Part shown: piece by piece, positions 16,255-26,073 of the stretch | Numbering within the stretch: position 1 is the first letter of the stretch | Layout of the letters: every line of letters begins with the position of its first letter | NCBI GenBank assembly: GCA_049975065.1 | Contig: JBNGDN010000002.1 | Direction: 5' to 3' (one strand) | From: Hydrogenovibrio sp049975065 | GTDB lineage: Bacteria > Pseudomonadota > Gammaproteobacteria > Thiomicrospirales > Thiomicrospiraceae | DNA length: 64,000 nt | Position numbers and translations under genes: made by a program | Notes under the pieces: model-generated | The model's input: the letters and a program-made list of their open reading frames with translations, nothing else | What the model was told of the DNA's origin: nothing | Database searches by the model: none

Positions 16255-17132
16255 CGCTCGAAACCGCCTTGCTGATGGTGACGATCTGTTTGGTGGTTGT
16301 GCTGGCGTTGGTGGCGGCGATTCATGTCAGTTTTCGTGCGCCGCGACGGACAAATGACATCACGCCGGATAGTTTTGGCCTGTTTGCCCAGGCCTGCGCA
16401 ATTGCAGATATCCGAGGTGGGCGGCTTTCTGGGTGGTGGCTTCCGGCCAGGCCTGGTGCTTCTTACCCAGACACGACGGTGGTGCTGATGCACGGTTGGG
16501 GCGCGAATAAAAGCGATTTGTTGCCGCTGGCAAACCCCTTCCATGCCGCCGGTTATTGCATTTTGATGCTGGATGCGCACAATCACGGTGACAGCGATGC
16601 GCGCGGGGTGTCTTCCATGCCCAAGTTCGCCGAGGATGTGCAGGCAGCGTTGGACTGGCTGCAACAGCAGCATCCCGATGAGAGCCGCCGGCGGATTCTG
16701 GTGGGGCATTCGGTGGGCGCGGCGGCGGTGTTGCTGGCGGCGGCACGCGGTGCGGAGGTGGATGCCGTGGTGGCGATGGCCAGTTTTGTCCACCCCAAGC
16801 GAATGATGAAACGGCATTTGCACCGACTGCGTTTTTTGCCAGGCCTGGTGAATTTGATTGCGGCCTATGTGCAATGGGTGATTGGTCACCGGTTTGACGA
16901 CATCGCCCCCATCACCAGCTTAAAGCGCATTCAGGTGCCAGTGTTATTGGTGCATGGCGATGCGGATCGGGTGATTCCGATTGAGGATCATCAGGCGTTG
17001 TGCCAAGCGGCTCCAAATTCGGTCAAGTGTCTGTCCGTGCCCGGCGCCGACCACGATTCCATTGAGCGGATTGAAGCGCATTTCGGCGAGGTGCAGGCCT
17101 TTTTGGCTGGGCCTCACGCCACTGGCGCTTAA
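16251..17132 (+). CDS. Membrane-anchored alpha/beta hydrolase
   Basis: A 293-residue protein with an N-terminal membrane helix (residues 4-26) and a hydrolase domain: LMHGWGANKSD, nucleophile elbow GHSVGA with the serine near 154, acid in HGDADRVIP near 238, and histidine in PGADHDS near 267. The family includes esterases and acyl hydrolases; the substrate is unknown. It is translationally coupled to the exported peroxiredoxin and ends four bases into the convergent phosphoesterase gene. Two palindrome copies lie inside (16447-16456, 16839-16848). Confidence 0.88.
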   Translation: MTLETALLMVTICLVVVLALVAAIHVSFRAPRRTNDITPDSFGLFAQACAIADIRGGRLSGWWLPARPGASYPDTTVVLMHGWGANKSDLLPLANPFHAAGYCILMLDAHNHGDSDARGVSSMPKFAEDVQAALDWLQQQHPDESRRRILVGHSVGAAAVLLAAARGAEVDAVVAMASFVHPKRMMKRHLHRLRFLPGLVNLIAAYVQWVIGHRFDDIAPITSLKRIQVPVLLVHGDADRVIPIEDHQALCQAAPNSVKCLSVPGADHDSIERIEAHFGEVQAFLAGPHATGA

Positions 17133-19098
17133 ACCCGGTTGCGCAGAACCTGCTCCATTCTCGGGGTGAGTTGCTTGAAGAGTTCGGCATTGTAAGAAGC
17201 GCAATAGGGCACATTACTGGCTTCGCCGTAGTGGATGGATGGATCTGGGGTGTCGTTCTGGGGACGGGTGGGGTCCATGGCGTTGACCGGCACGGTTTGT
17301 TTGGGCAGCTTTTTTTCTTCGATATTTTTGTTGTTCAGGCGCAGATTGTTTTGGATGATTTGCTGGGNNNNNNNNNNNNNNNNNNNNNNNNNNNNNNNNN
17401 NNNNNNNNNNNNNNNNNNNNNNNNNNNNNNNNNNNNNNNNNNNNNNNNNNNNNNNNNNNNNNNNNNNATTTGCTGGGGGAAATCTCGCAGCGAGGCGGTT
17501 TCCACCTGCCAGAAACCGCGCTCCGGTTTATTGACCGGGTCGGGTGAGACGAAGGCTTTGACGGTATTGAGATGGCGGTGTCCGGCGATCCACATCAGCA
17601 GGTTGGGCGCGTCTTGCAGGGTGGCCACCAGCTCGGCCAAGGTGACGGCGTTTTGCTCGGTGGCATTGGGGTCTTTGTCGGATTCCCACCATTCCATGGC
17701 GGAACCAATGGCGGCGACGGCAATGGGGATGTGCGCGGCAATGATCATGAGCTGGTCATTGTCCTGACCGGCTTTGAGTTCGGTTTTGAGCCAATTCCAG
17801 CGTTTTTCATCAAGAAAGCCGTGGCCGTGAATGTCCTGGGAGCCGTCGGTATCCGACTGGGTATTGTCGAGCACAATCACTTTCAGCGGCACGCCTTGGT
17901 TGGGGATGAAGCTGTAGCAGGCAAAGCCGTTGTCCAGATCGGTGGGGTCAAGGTGATTGAACCCGTGTCCGCGCGGTTCGCTGTCGGTATTGAAGAATTC
18001 TTGCATCCATTCGGTGCGATGCAAGGGGCGGCGGTTCGGGTCTGCAGCAATGGTGGCCGGTGGCGCGTCACCGTAATTTGCGGTGTGGGTGATTTTGCCA
18101 TAGGAGCTTTCGCCGTCGAGAACGCCCATGTAGTAAGTGGGGGTGCCGAGGCTTTCGCGGGTGTTGTAGTTCGCCGGAAAGGTGCCGGAATTGGGTTTTA
18201 ACACATTGCCCACCGCCCAGACCTGGTTGGACGTGTAAGACTCGCGCAGCTCGTCATCAATGGCGAAAGAGCCGATGCAAAAGTGGTCGTGGTTGCCCAG
18301 CACCTGATACCAAGGGATGGTTTTGTTTAAACCGGCGGCTTGATACGGGATTTGATAATCGACTTGGCTGGCGCCCAGATGGTCACCGGAGCTGGGGCGA
18401 ATCGGCTGGCCGTCCATGACATCAATGTACCAGCGTAATTCGTTGTATTGACTGCTGTTGCAGACATCGCCCAGTGAAATGCCGAAGTCAAACGGCGTTT
18501 TCTCGTGCAACACATTGAGGGTTTGCACCGCCGCATCGAGGACGTGAGTGGTGTAAGGCATGATGGGCGAGTAGATGGAGGTCATGGCGGCGGAGTAGAT
18601 GGGGTCCATCTGTTGCAGGTAGATTAACTGGTTCGGCGCTTCTTTGTCGGTGATGTGGACATCGGTGATGGCAAAAAAGTGCCGTAATGTTTTCGAATCT
18701 TGAGTGTTCGGTGGCGTGTCCGGCTGGGTGTCCGCCATGATGTCGAAGCGTGGCTTGATCGCCAGTTGGCCACCGTAAGTGTACTGTCCGTATCCGTATT
18801 GGTTGTAGAGCGGTACTTTGGGAAGCTCTGTTTTGTAGAGTCCGGTGCCGGAATTGGGGGCATCTGGTTGCGGCGGCAAGTCAAATGACAGCATGCGTTC
18901 ATTGGTTTTGGTTACATTGGGGTCGATGGGTTGTCTGGGCAAGGCGCTGCTGCGGCCATTGCCACTGCTGCACCCTGCGGCCAGTGATCCCAGAAACGTC
19001 CAAGAGACGGTGCCAAGGGAAAATTTGAGGAAATCACGGCGTCCCATATTGGAGAAGGCGGCGCTGATAGGCTGTTTGGAATCGTCTTGGCGGGTCAT
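17129..19098 (-). CDS. Tat-exported lipoprotein metallophosphoesterase (TIGR03768 type), interrupted by a gap
   Basis: The N-terminus carries a twin-arginine motif (GRRDFLKFS, arginines 20-21) and a lipobox LAAGC with Cys43, so the folded enzyme is exported and lipid-anchored. Calcineurin-type metal motifs are present: ITDVHITD, SLGDVC, LGNHDHF, IIAAHIPI and AGHRHLN. The frame breaks at the 100-N gap, but the sequence beyond it (about 80 codons to the TAA at 17129, including SYNAELFKQLTPRM) reads as the true C-terminus. The real protein is therefore longer than either piece; the gap probably hides a conserved stretch after LRDFPQQ. Confidence 0.87.
17368..17467. other. Assembly gap of 100 N inside the phosphoesterase gene
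   Basis: The ten bases ATTTGCTGGG stand on both sides (17358-17367 and 17468-17477). Joining them would keep the frame open but would delete a segment expected from the family, so real sequence is probably missing. Confidence 0.95.
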
Positions 19099-19367
19099 GG
19101 AGTTTCCTTTTTGGGCGATTGCGGTGATGAGCGAGGTGGTTAAATGGCCAGTCCTGCGGTGTTTTTATTCCCTGCTGAGCGGGGGTTCCACATGAAACCT
19201 TGCTGCGGACGCGGACGTTGTCCGTGCTTTACTGGAACCGGAGCCGCGACATCAACTGGAACTGGAACTGCAAATGGAGAAAACTTCAGGTAAAAACCGT
19301 CCATTCAGTTTTCTACTATAGGCTTAATGGTCGGGGCTGGCAATGAAAAAGGATGGGCACGTTTTCG

Positions 19368-19377
19368 CCAGGCCTGG
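19368..19377. repeat. CCAGGCCTGG palindrome, intergenic copy
   Basis: An exact copy 31 bases past the end of the minus-strand DUF6279 lipoprotein gene. Otherwise the 309-base space 19099-19407 holds only a short imperfect repeat (AACTGG units, 19254-19270) and the promoter region of the phosphoesterase. Confidence 0.95.
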
Positions 19378-19407
19378 TAAAAGAAGCCTAAAAGCCCCAA
19401 GAAGCCT

Positions 19408-20247
19408 TCAGGACTGTCGAGATAAGAGGGTGAAGTCGCGTTGATAATCGTTGAGTCGATTCAGCAAATGGGCTTGCTGCGCTGGACTGAGATTTTTGAG
19501 TGTGGCGTTCAGCAGCGTTACCAGCAGGGCGACATTGTGGCGGTATTGTGCTTTAAGCTCGGTATCCCAAAACAAACGGCGTTGCTCAAACAGGGTCAGC
19601 AGCTCGGTTTGGTTGACGTTGGGGGATGACGTTAACAGGGCTTCCAGCCGGTCGGCCCACTGTTTGCGTGCCGCCAGCAGACCGGGCGACATCCACTGGG
19701 TTTGTTGGGTAAAGGCTTGGATTCGCTGTTGCTGTTCCGGGCTTAACGCGCCCAGCCAATCGTCGAAAATTTCTTGCATTTTTTCCGCGCCTTTGCGACG
19801 TGCAGCCGCCTCGCCAATGGCGATATAGTCGTTGGCATAGTCTTGGTTTTTGGCACGGACATTGGTGATGAGTTCGCTTTTTTGTGCCTCCGTCAAGCTA
19901 GCAATCAGCGGGACGAAATCCACGCCGAACTGGTGGTAAAGCTGGTTAATAAACCCGTCCAGCCTGTCGATGTGCCGCTCAATGTCGTGCGGTGTCGGCT
20001 GGGCGACCACCGGCTTGAGACTGGCTACATACTGAGCATACAGCGGCAATTGTTCGGCGCGGTGCCAGTTTAGAAATTCGGTTAAGGTGGCGTCGAAAGC
20101 AGGCTGTTGCTGCGATTCGACCGAGACGTAATCCTCAAGATACCAAGGCAGCAGCCAATCCAGCTGGTTATATAAAAAACGGGTGGAACAGCTCGTCAGC
20201 GTCAGCGCCATCAGCAGAACTGCAATCATTTTAAACACCGTTTTCAT
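19408..20247 (-). CDS. DUF6279 family lipoprotein
   Basis: A 279-residue lipoprotein with signal sequence and lipobox LTSC (Cys20) followed by STRFLYNQLDWLLPWYLEDYV, the diagnostic DUF6279 start. The rest is helical. It is probably held in the outer membrane facing the periplasm; function unknown. Its ATG overlaps the stop of the upstream EAL gene by four bases, so it is the last gene of a three-gene operon with that protein and its binding-protein partner. Confidence 0.85.
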   Translation of the reverse strand: MKTVFKMIAVLLMALTLTSCSTRFLYNQLDWLLPWYLEDYVSVESQQQPAFDATLTEFLNWHRAEQLPLYAQYVASLKPVVAQPTPHDIERHIDRLDGFINQLYHQFGVDFVPLIASLTEAQKSELITNVRAKNQDYANDYIAIGEAAARRKGAEKMQEIFDDWLGALSPEQQQRIQAFTQQTQWMSPGLLAARKQWADRLEALLTSSPNVNQTELLTLFEQRRLFWDTELKAQYRHNVALLVTLLNATLKNLSPAQQAHLLNRLNDYQRDFTLLSRQS

Positions 20248-22691
20248 ATTGATGACTCTCGGTCTTTAAGGGGCGTGTTGGCGTCAACCGGCAGCAGTGC
20301 TTGCCATTGCGCCGGTTGGTTTTCATTGAGCCAGTTTTCCAGTGCAAATGCCGTCAGTGGGCGGTTTATCCAGTAGCCCTGTAAGGTTTCGCATCCGGCT
20401 TGGTGTAGATAGTGTCCTTGTTCGGCGCTTTCGACCCCTTCGGCCACCACCGTCATGCCGAGGTTGTGCGCCAGCTGAATCACGGTGTGGGTGAGCACCG
20501 CATCGTTGTTGTCCAGTGGCAGGCCATCGATAAAGGATTTATCAATTTTTAAAATGTTCAGCGGAAACGCCTTCAGGTAGTTGAGCGACGAGTAACCGGT
20601 GCCAAAGTCATCCACCGAAAGGCGAAACCCGGCCTGTGACAGTTGGTTGAGGCGGTGAATGTTCTCCTCCGCATCGGTCATAATGGCACGCTCGGTCAAT
20701 TCCAATTCCACCGCATCGGCGGGCAGGTCGTGGTGAGCCAGCAAGGTTTGCAGACGCTCGATAAAGTTCGGTTGAGCCAACTGGATGGCGCTGAGATTGA
20801 CGGCGATGCGCTGAATGGCGCAGCCGTTACGACGCCATTGGCTCAACTGGTGCAGACTTTGGTCAATGACCCAGTCCCCCACGGAGTTAATGCCGAGGTT
20901 TTGTTCCAAAATCGGGATAAACCGATCGGGCGGGATGGTGCCCAGTTTCGGGTTGTGCCAACGCAATAACACTTCTACCGTGTCTAAGCGCCCAGTGTGC
21001 AAATTCAGTTGGGGTTGATAGACCAATGAAAATTCATCGTTTTCCAAGGCGTTGTAGAGATGGGACTCTAAGGCGCTTTGTTGCAACAGGCTGGTTTCCA
21101 GTTCGGGATAAAAGTGCTGATATTGTCCGGGACCTTTTTGACGGGCAAACGACATGGCGGCGGTGGCGCGGCGGACAAGCGTTTCCGCCTTGCGTCCATC
21201 GCGCGGGTAGTGACTGAGGCCAGCATGGGCGGTGAAATGCAGGTCTTCGACTTCGATGACTGGAAATTGCTCAATCGCTTGCAGCAGTTGCTGGGCGAGT
21301 GTGTCCGCCTCGTCGCCATCGGGCGACACCAGCACCACGGCAAATTCAGCGCCTTGGATGCGTGCCAGAAAGGCGGGTTGATCGGATGGCATGACCTGTT
21401 GAAGGTGGGCGGCCAAGTGTTGCAGCAACCGATCGGCGACGTCGTGTCCGCGCGATTCCTGTACCTTGCGAAATTGGAAGATATTGATCACCATGACGTG
21501 CAGATGGTCGTCGTGATCCGCCTGCATTTGTTTTAAGGTGTCGATAAAATTGAGCTTGTTGGGCAGGCCGGTGATGCTGTCAAAATACGCCAGTTCGCGG
21601 ATGTGTTCATTTTCTTGGCGTAATCGCACGCCGCGTAACCGCAGGCTGTAGAGCAAAACGACCATCAAGCTATAAGCCAGTAAGGCCGCCAGCGCGGTGA
21701 ACAGAACCGGGGTGAAATCTAAGTCATTCGCGGTGATGCGGTGGCGGAACTGAAATTGCCAGGGCTGTTGATGGAGCAGCAGTTGTGTCTGATTTTGCAA
21801 CTGAAACTCAAACGGCAATAACGCCAGCAAGCGGTCGGTGTCGTCCGGGACTTCGGTGAACGCTTGCGTGCTGGCCTGTGCAATGGCGTTGCTTTGATGG
21901 CGCGGGTTGAGTGACAGTTGCAGGGCGTAGTCGGGGGCGACGGTGTCGATGAGCGCCTGCGCCATGGCATCGCTTCGAATCCAGGCAAAGGCGATTCCAA
22001 TCGGATCTGATGAGTGCTTATCAGGCGGGTTGAACCCGACCTTGAGCACCGGCGCAAAATAGGGGCGGATGACCAGTTGTCCGGCGTGGGGCGTCAGCGG
22101 CGGGGCGATAAACAGGCCGGTCGCTCTTTGGGTTTGCTGCGCCAAGGCTAAGGTTTGCGCAAAGTCTGTCAGGCTGGCGAGATCCTGTCCCAGATAGGGG
22201 GCAAAGTGCGGTCGAAAGGGAATGATCAGTTGAATTGGAAAATGCGTTGGGTGCGATAGGGTGCAGTTGGAGGGCACGGTTTCAAAACAGCGGATACGGT
22301 AGTTTTCAAACCCGGCGGCTCGCATGGTCTCGGTAAAGGTGCTCAGCTGCGCTTGCGTGATCGTGGGAGCCAGCCCGAACAGCGTGACCTCAACCACTTG
22401 TTTCAGTTGGCTTTCGGCGAATAAAATCTGGTTGTACCGATTCACTTCGTGGCTGTTCTGGTGCACGGAAATTAAGCCGCTGAGGGCGATTTCCAGTTTT
22501 TGATTTTGCGTTTGTTGCCAGGCCAGCAAACGCTGGGTTTCGAGGTGGAAATTGTCTTGTATCGGTCGCAGTTGTAATTTTAACTGCGCCAGCATGGCCG
22601 CGGCGATAAACAGCGCCCCCACCAGCAAAATCCCCCCTGTGAGCGACAGCGGAAACACATCGCGAAAGCGAATGGGCTTGAGCGGCGTCAT
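20244..22691 (-). CDS. Membrane c-di-GMP phosphodiesterase with degenerate GGDEF and intact EAL domain
   Basis: About 815 residues. A membrane helix (14-34), a periplasmic sensor region and a second helix near 335-355 lead into a GGDEF domain whose signature is QGAEF, so cyclase activity is unlikely. The EAL domain (about 545-795) keeps catalytic residues: EVLLRW, NLSAIQL, ELTERAI, DDFGTGYSS, KIDKSF, AEGVE, QGYWINRP. It should hydrolyse c-di-GMP under control of a periplasmic signal, plausibly bound by the product of the preceding overlapping gene. I start at ATG 22691 (ATGA overlap) rather than the GTG at 22700. Confidence 0.92.
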   Translation of the reverse strand: MTPLKPIRFRDVFPLSLTGGILLVGALFIAAAMLAQLKLQLRPIQDNFHLETQRLLAWQQTQNQKLEIALSGLISVHQNSHEVNRYNQILFAESQLKQVVEVTLFGLAPTITQAQLSTFTETMRAAGFENYRIRCFETVPSNCTLSHPTHFPIQLIIPFRPHFAPYLGQDLASLTDFAQTLALAQQTQRATGLFIAPPLTPHAGQLVIRPYFAPVLKVGFNPPDKHSSDPIGIAFAWIRSDAMAQALIDTVAPDYALQLSLNPRHQSNAIAQASTQAFTEVPDDTDRLLALLPFEFQLQNQTQLLLHQQPWQFQFRHRITANDLDFTPVLFTALAALLAYSLMVVLLYSLRLRGVRLRQENEHIRELAYFDSITGLPNKLNFIDTLKQMQADHDDHLHVMVINIFQFRKVQESRGHDVADRLLQHLAAHLQQVMPSDQPAFLARIQGAEFAVVLVSPDGDEADTLAQQLLQAIEQFPVIEVEDLHFTAHAGLSHYPRDGRKAETLVRRATAAMSFARQKGPGQYQHFYPELETSLLQQSALESHLYNALENDEFSLVYQPQLNLHTGRLDTVEVLLRWHNPKLGTIPPDRFIPILEQNLGINSVGDWVIDQSLHQLSQWRRNGCAIQRIAVNLSAIQLAQPNFIERLQTLLAHHDLPADAVELELTERAIMTDAEENIHRLNQLSQAGFRLSVDDFGTGYSSLNYLKAFPLNILKIDKSFIDGLPLDNNDAVLTHTVIQLAHNLGMTVVAEGVESAEQGHYLHQAGCETLQGYWINRPLTAFALENWLNENQPAQWQALLPVDANTPLKDRESSI

Positions 22692-23755
22692 TGCGACCAC
22701 CCGGATGTGGCGATATTGCTTTGCAGTGAGATGGGCAGATTCAGGTGCAATTTATCCCAGATAAGTGGGTTCAGCGCAAACTGAAACCGCTGGTTCGCCA
22801 CCACCGGAATGCGGTTTGGCGGCAGCCCTTCCAGAATCGCCAAGGCCGACAGTGCCGCCCACTCGCCTTGTTCTTCCGCACTGTTGACCACGCCGAGGGC
22901 GGCGTAGGGCATCATCCATTCATAGACGGTGACGCTGAGTTTTCGGGTGTGTTCCGCGACCCATTTCGGCAAGGCGTTTGTTTGCAACGATTTTGAATCC
23001 TGTAGCTCGGAATCTTGTCGCTCTGAATCCTTTTGAATCAGCGGAATCATATTACCGAGAATGACCGCATCCACCGAATCGTCTTGTTGCAATGCCAGAA
23101 ATTGCGCTTGCCACTGCGTTAAATTGGATACCCAATGCACTTGGAGGGGTTCGGGCAGGTCGGGTGATTTTGCAAACGCCTGTGCATTTTTTTGCGCGGT
23201 GACGGTGGGCGTGCCGAGAAAGGCCATGCGTTTTATGCCCGGTGCGGCGCGGTGAATGAGATAGAGCAGATCGGAGATTTCTTTTCGCTCGATCATGCCG
23301 GTGGTGTTGCGGTAAGGCAGGCCATAGCTTAAGGCGGTGTCATTGACGCCGCAGAAGACAAAGGGGCGTTCGTGGTTACGATAGTGCGGTTGTAACACAT
23401 AGCGCACCGCATTGTCGTCCGAGACAATCACCACGTCGGGATCGAGGCGTTCGATGAAGTCGCGTGCCGCCTCGCCACGCGCTTGGCGGTAGGATTCTTC
23501 TTTGAGATTTTTGGTGTCCATGTAAAAGGTGTGCAATTCGCACTGACCCACCAAATTGTGACGCAAGCCGTGTTCAATGCCGTCCTGCCAGACATACCCA
23601 GGCGTGTAAGAGGCCACGTAGACGCAACGGGGCATTGGTTGAGCCAAGGCGGATCCGCTCAACAACAGCCAAATCAGCAACAGGACAAGCTGCCAATTCG
23701 ATTGCAAAGGTGGCAGAAAAGACGTTTGACGTTTTTGAGGCATTGCGCACATCAT
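22688..23755 (-). CDS. Periplasmic ABC-type substrate-binding protein (signal partner of EAL protein)
   Basis: A 355-residue secreted protein: signal sequence WQLVLLLIWLLLSGSALA, then CVYVASYTPGYVWQDGIEHG, VIVSDDNAVRYVLQPHY, and PFVFCGVND, typical of the ABC_sub_bind/TrpX-like fold. No transporter genes adjoin it; it is coupled to the c-di-GMP phosphodiesterase gene, so it probably serves as a ligand-sensing subunit. A short acidic repeat (ERQDSELQDSKS) lies near residue 235. I use the ATG at 23755; the frame stays open to 23794. Confidence 0.82.
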   Translation of the reverse strand: MMCAMPQKRQTSFLPPLQSNWQLVLLLIWLLLSGSALAQPMPRCVYVASYTPGYVWQDGIEHGLRHNLVGQCELHTFYMDTKNLKEESYRQARGEAARDFIERLDPDVVIVSDDNAVRYVLQPHYRNHERPFVFCGVNDTALSYGLPYRNTTGMIERKEISDLLYLIHRAAPGIKRMAFLGTPTVTAQKNAQAFAKSPDLPEPLQVHWVSNLTQWQAQFLALQQDDSVDAVILGNMIPLIQKDSERQDSELQDSKSLQTNALPKWVAEHTRKLSVTVYEWMMPYAALGVVNSAEEQGEWAALSALAILEGLPPNRIPVVANQRFQFALNPLIWDKLHLNLPISLQSNIATSGWSQ

Positions 23756-23956
23756 TAAGAATAGTTTCCATTTAAGGTTTTTTGATTTTAGCACCCTTTT
23801 TGCGAACCAACAATGACGAAAACTTGAGGGGCCATACTCTGACCCCTACTCAGTTTCGAGCCGCGACACAAAAAGGTTTTTGGGTCGGTTTTTCACCCCA
23901 ATGGCATGGACAGTTTCGTAAAATGATCGCTTGGTTCAATGACAAGGAGCACCGCC

Positions 23957-24868
23957 GTGTGGCCGACATCCGATCATCCTTCTGAGCGATTACAGCACTG
24001 GTTTCCCCAGCGGCGACTGAGCGATTGGACACCGCTGCCCGCGGCGTTTGCCGACAGCAGCCATCAAGTGTGGCTGTATGATGATGGTCAAACGCGGGAT
24101 GTGGTCAAGCTGATGGCGTGCGAGCCTTGTGCCGCAGAGGGTTTCTGGGGCGGGATGAAGGCGCTGTTTGCGGTGACTTTGCCACAGCAGCTGGCGCAAT
24201 TCGAACGCTTATACCCAAGGGTCGCCCAAGCGAGCGAGTTGGCCATCCCGCTGGTAAAACGGCTTTTAAGGGTCACCACTGTGGGAAATGACCTAGCAGA
24301 CCACAGCCTCACGCTGGGGGTGCAAACCGATTTTTTACCAGGCCTGGCGGTTTCGCCGCAGCATATAACAGAGCCGATGGTGCGGACGTTGGCGCGGCAT
24401 TTGGCCGCACTGCATCAGGCGCCCGTGACGTTGGCGGAGCGCGAGGCGCTTCAACAGACGTTTTTACCAGGCCTGGCAAATTGGCTGACGTCTCTGGTTG
24501 GCGGCGGCGTGAGCGCCAGCGAGGTGGCGGGTTTGCAACAGCAAGTGGCCTCGGTGGGGGAACTGGGCGCACTTGGCTTGATTATGCCCGATTTACGCTG
24601 GGATCAGTTTTTGCAACAGGACGGGCGCTTAACCGGTTTGACCGATTTGGATGCGATCGTCGCAGGCCCGGTGGCCTTTGAGTGGGTGCTGCTGGAATTG
24701 CTGCTGACGGCGAAGGCGTTTGATGTCTTGTGTGACGAGTATCAGAAGTGGGCACCGATCCCGAGTGTCACCGACGTGCGTGAAGTGTATCGCGCGGCCT
24801 TGTTTGGCATGAACGTACTGGGTGGAACGAATTACCAGGCCTGGCAAAACCGCCCGCTGCGCTTGTGA
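23957..24868 (+). CDS. Aminoglycoside-phosphotransferase-fold kinase-like protein
   Basis: About 303 residues. The catalytic loop reads MPDLRWDQFL and the metal loop LTDLDAIVAGP, matching HGDxxxxN and DxD of APH-type small-molecule kinases, but the usual His and Asn are Met and Gln, so activity is uncertain. The family includes thiamine kinase and choline kinase; the thiamine-uptake operon 2 kb away makes a vitamin kinase worth testing, though this is guesswork. AAGGAG stands 7 bases before the GTG at 23957, which decides the start. Three palindrome copies lie inside (24338, 24467, 24835). Confidence 0.7.
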   Translation: MWPTSDHPSERLQHWFPQRRLSDWTPLPAAFADSSHQVWLYDDGQTRDVVKLMACEPCAAEGFWGGMKALFAVTLPQQLAQFERLYPRVAQASELAIPLVKRLLRVTTVGNDLADHSLTLGVQTDFLPGLAVSPQHITEPMVRTLARHLAALHQAPVTLAEREALQQTFLPGLANWLTSLVGGGVSASEVAGLQQQVASVGELGALGLIMPDLRWDQFLQQDGRLTGLTDLDAIVAGPVAFEWVLLELLLTAKAFDVLCDEYQKWAPIPSVTDVREVYRAALFGMNVLGGTNYQAWQNRPLRL

Positions 24869-24948
24869 GGCGTGTCAAAGGATGTTTCTCCAACCCCACC
24901 TGTTGACCACCGTTTAATGCACCCTCTGGCCACTGCTCGGGGTTGCAA

Positions 24949-25984
24949 TCAGTGGTGGTTGGGGTGGTCGAGCTGGTTGAGGCGTTGTACCAATTCATCC
25001 AATGGGATTTGCAGCTTGTCGGCCACGTCTTTTGCGGACAGCTGAAAGTCGCGAATCATCTGAATGGCCGCTTCAAGCTTACCTTCTTGCTTGCCTTCTT
25101 GCNNNNNNNNNNNNNNNNNNNNNNNNNNNNNNNNNNNNNNNNNNNNNNNNNNNNNNNNNNNNNNNNNNNNNNNNNNNNNNNNNNNNNNNNNNNNNNNNNN
25201 NNCCTTCTTGCTTGCCTTCTTGCATGGCAAGGCGTTCCACGGATGTTACATAGGCCATCTGTTGCTCCTCTTCGATTTGATCCAGCGTACGTTTAAATAG
25301 AATCTCCAGATTATCCGGTAATCGAATCATCCAGTCAATAAAACGAAATAATTCAATGACCTCTTCTCGCGAATACCCCCGTTGATACAGCAATCGAATC
25401 AACTGGATCTTGGCCTCCAGCCTTTGCCGAGGTTGATTAAGTCGTTTGGCTTGCAACTGTGCCGCCACAATCAATGCAAAGACGTTCTCACTGTTCAACA
25501 GTATTTCGAGGTTGTCTTGCCAGTCAAGCAACTTCACCATTGGGAAATCAAATCGGATTTTGCAGCCACTCAAAGCGAATTCATAACAACTTGGTCGGAA
25601 GTTTGGGTGATTGTCGCTCAGAACGGCGAGGCTGATGACGTCCTGATTGTATTTATCTTGAATGCGGTAATAATACCGAAACATGCGTTTGGCAAAGTTT
25701 TTTTCTGGCTCCCCTTGGATTTCGACATGAATCAGCACCCAATGAGTATCCCCGTTTTTAAAGGCTACTTGAATGAGCTTGTCCGCATAAGTACGGCCAT
25801 TATGTGATTGGGGAAAAATCTGTTGCAGTTCCTTGTCCAGAAAGGAAATGGGTTGCTGCCAATCAATTTGTTGAAACACCTTAGGGAATAATAATGACAA
25901 GAATTCAGGAAAACGTCGTTCAAGGGCTTCCTTCCAAGGGCTGTCATGATCTTGATGCGCGGTATCCTGGGTCGGGTCAGTCAT
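24949..25984 (-). CDS. Rpn family PD-(D/E)XK nuclease / putative transposase, with gap in a tandem repeat
   Basis: The N-terminal 180 residues match the Rpn (YhgA-like) family: DSPWKEALERRFPEFLSLLF, DKLIQVAF, WVLIHVEIQGEPEKNFAKRM with the PD-(D/E)XK glutamate, and FRYYYRIQDKY. The C-terminal part contains KQEG tandem repeats (12 bp each) and ends AADKLQIP-like with DVADKLQIPLDELVQRLNQL. The 100-N gap sits in the repeat, so the number of units is unknown. Rpn proteins promote RecA-independent recombination in E. coli; the family behaves like mobile, fast-changing genes. Confidence 0.88.
25082..25223. repeat. KQEG-coding tandem repeat with 100-N gap
   Basis: The same 21 bases lie on both sides of the gap (25082-25102 and 25203-25223), built of a 12-bp unit that encodes KQEG on the minus strand. 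The assembler evidently failed in this repeat. Confidence 0.9.
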
Positions 25985-26073
25985 TTAGCCTCCATGCCAT
26001 GACGGGTGTCAAAAAAAGTTCACCGAGTCAGTCTAGCAAAATAAGGTTTGCAGACCCAGTGTTTTCAGTCTAT

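Noticed and set aside
19254..19270. Short AACTGG repeat upstream of the phosphoesterase gene
   Set aside because: Fewer than three units with no counterpart elsewhere in the window; too short to support a function.
25082..25223. Possible terminal repeats of a mobile element around the N run
   Set aside because: The repeats are in-frame KQEG codons of the Rpn gene and directly adjoin the gap; no insertion-sequence ends or transposase are present.
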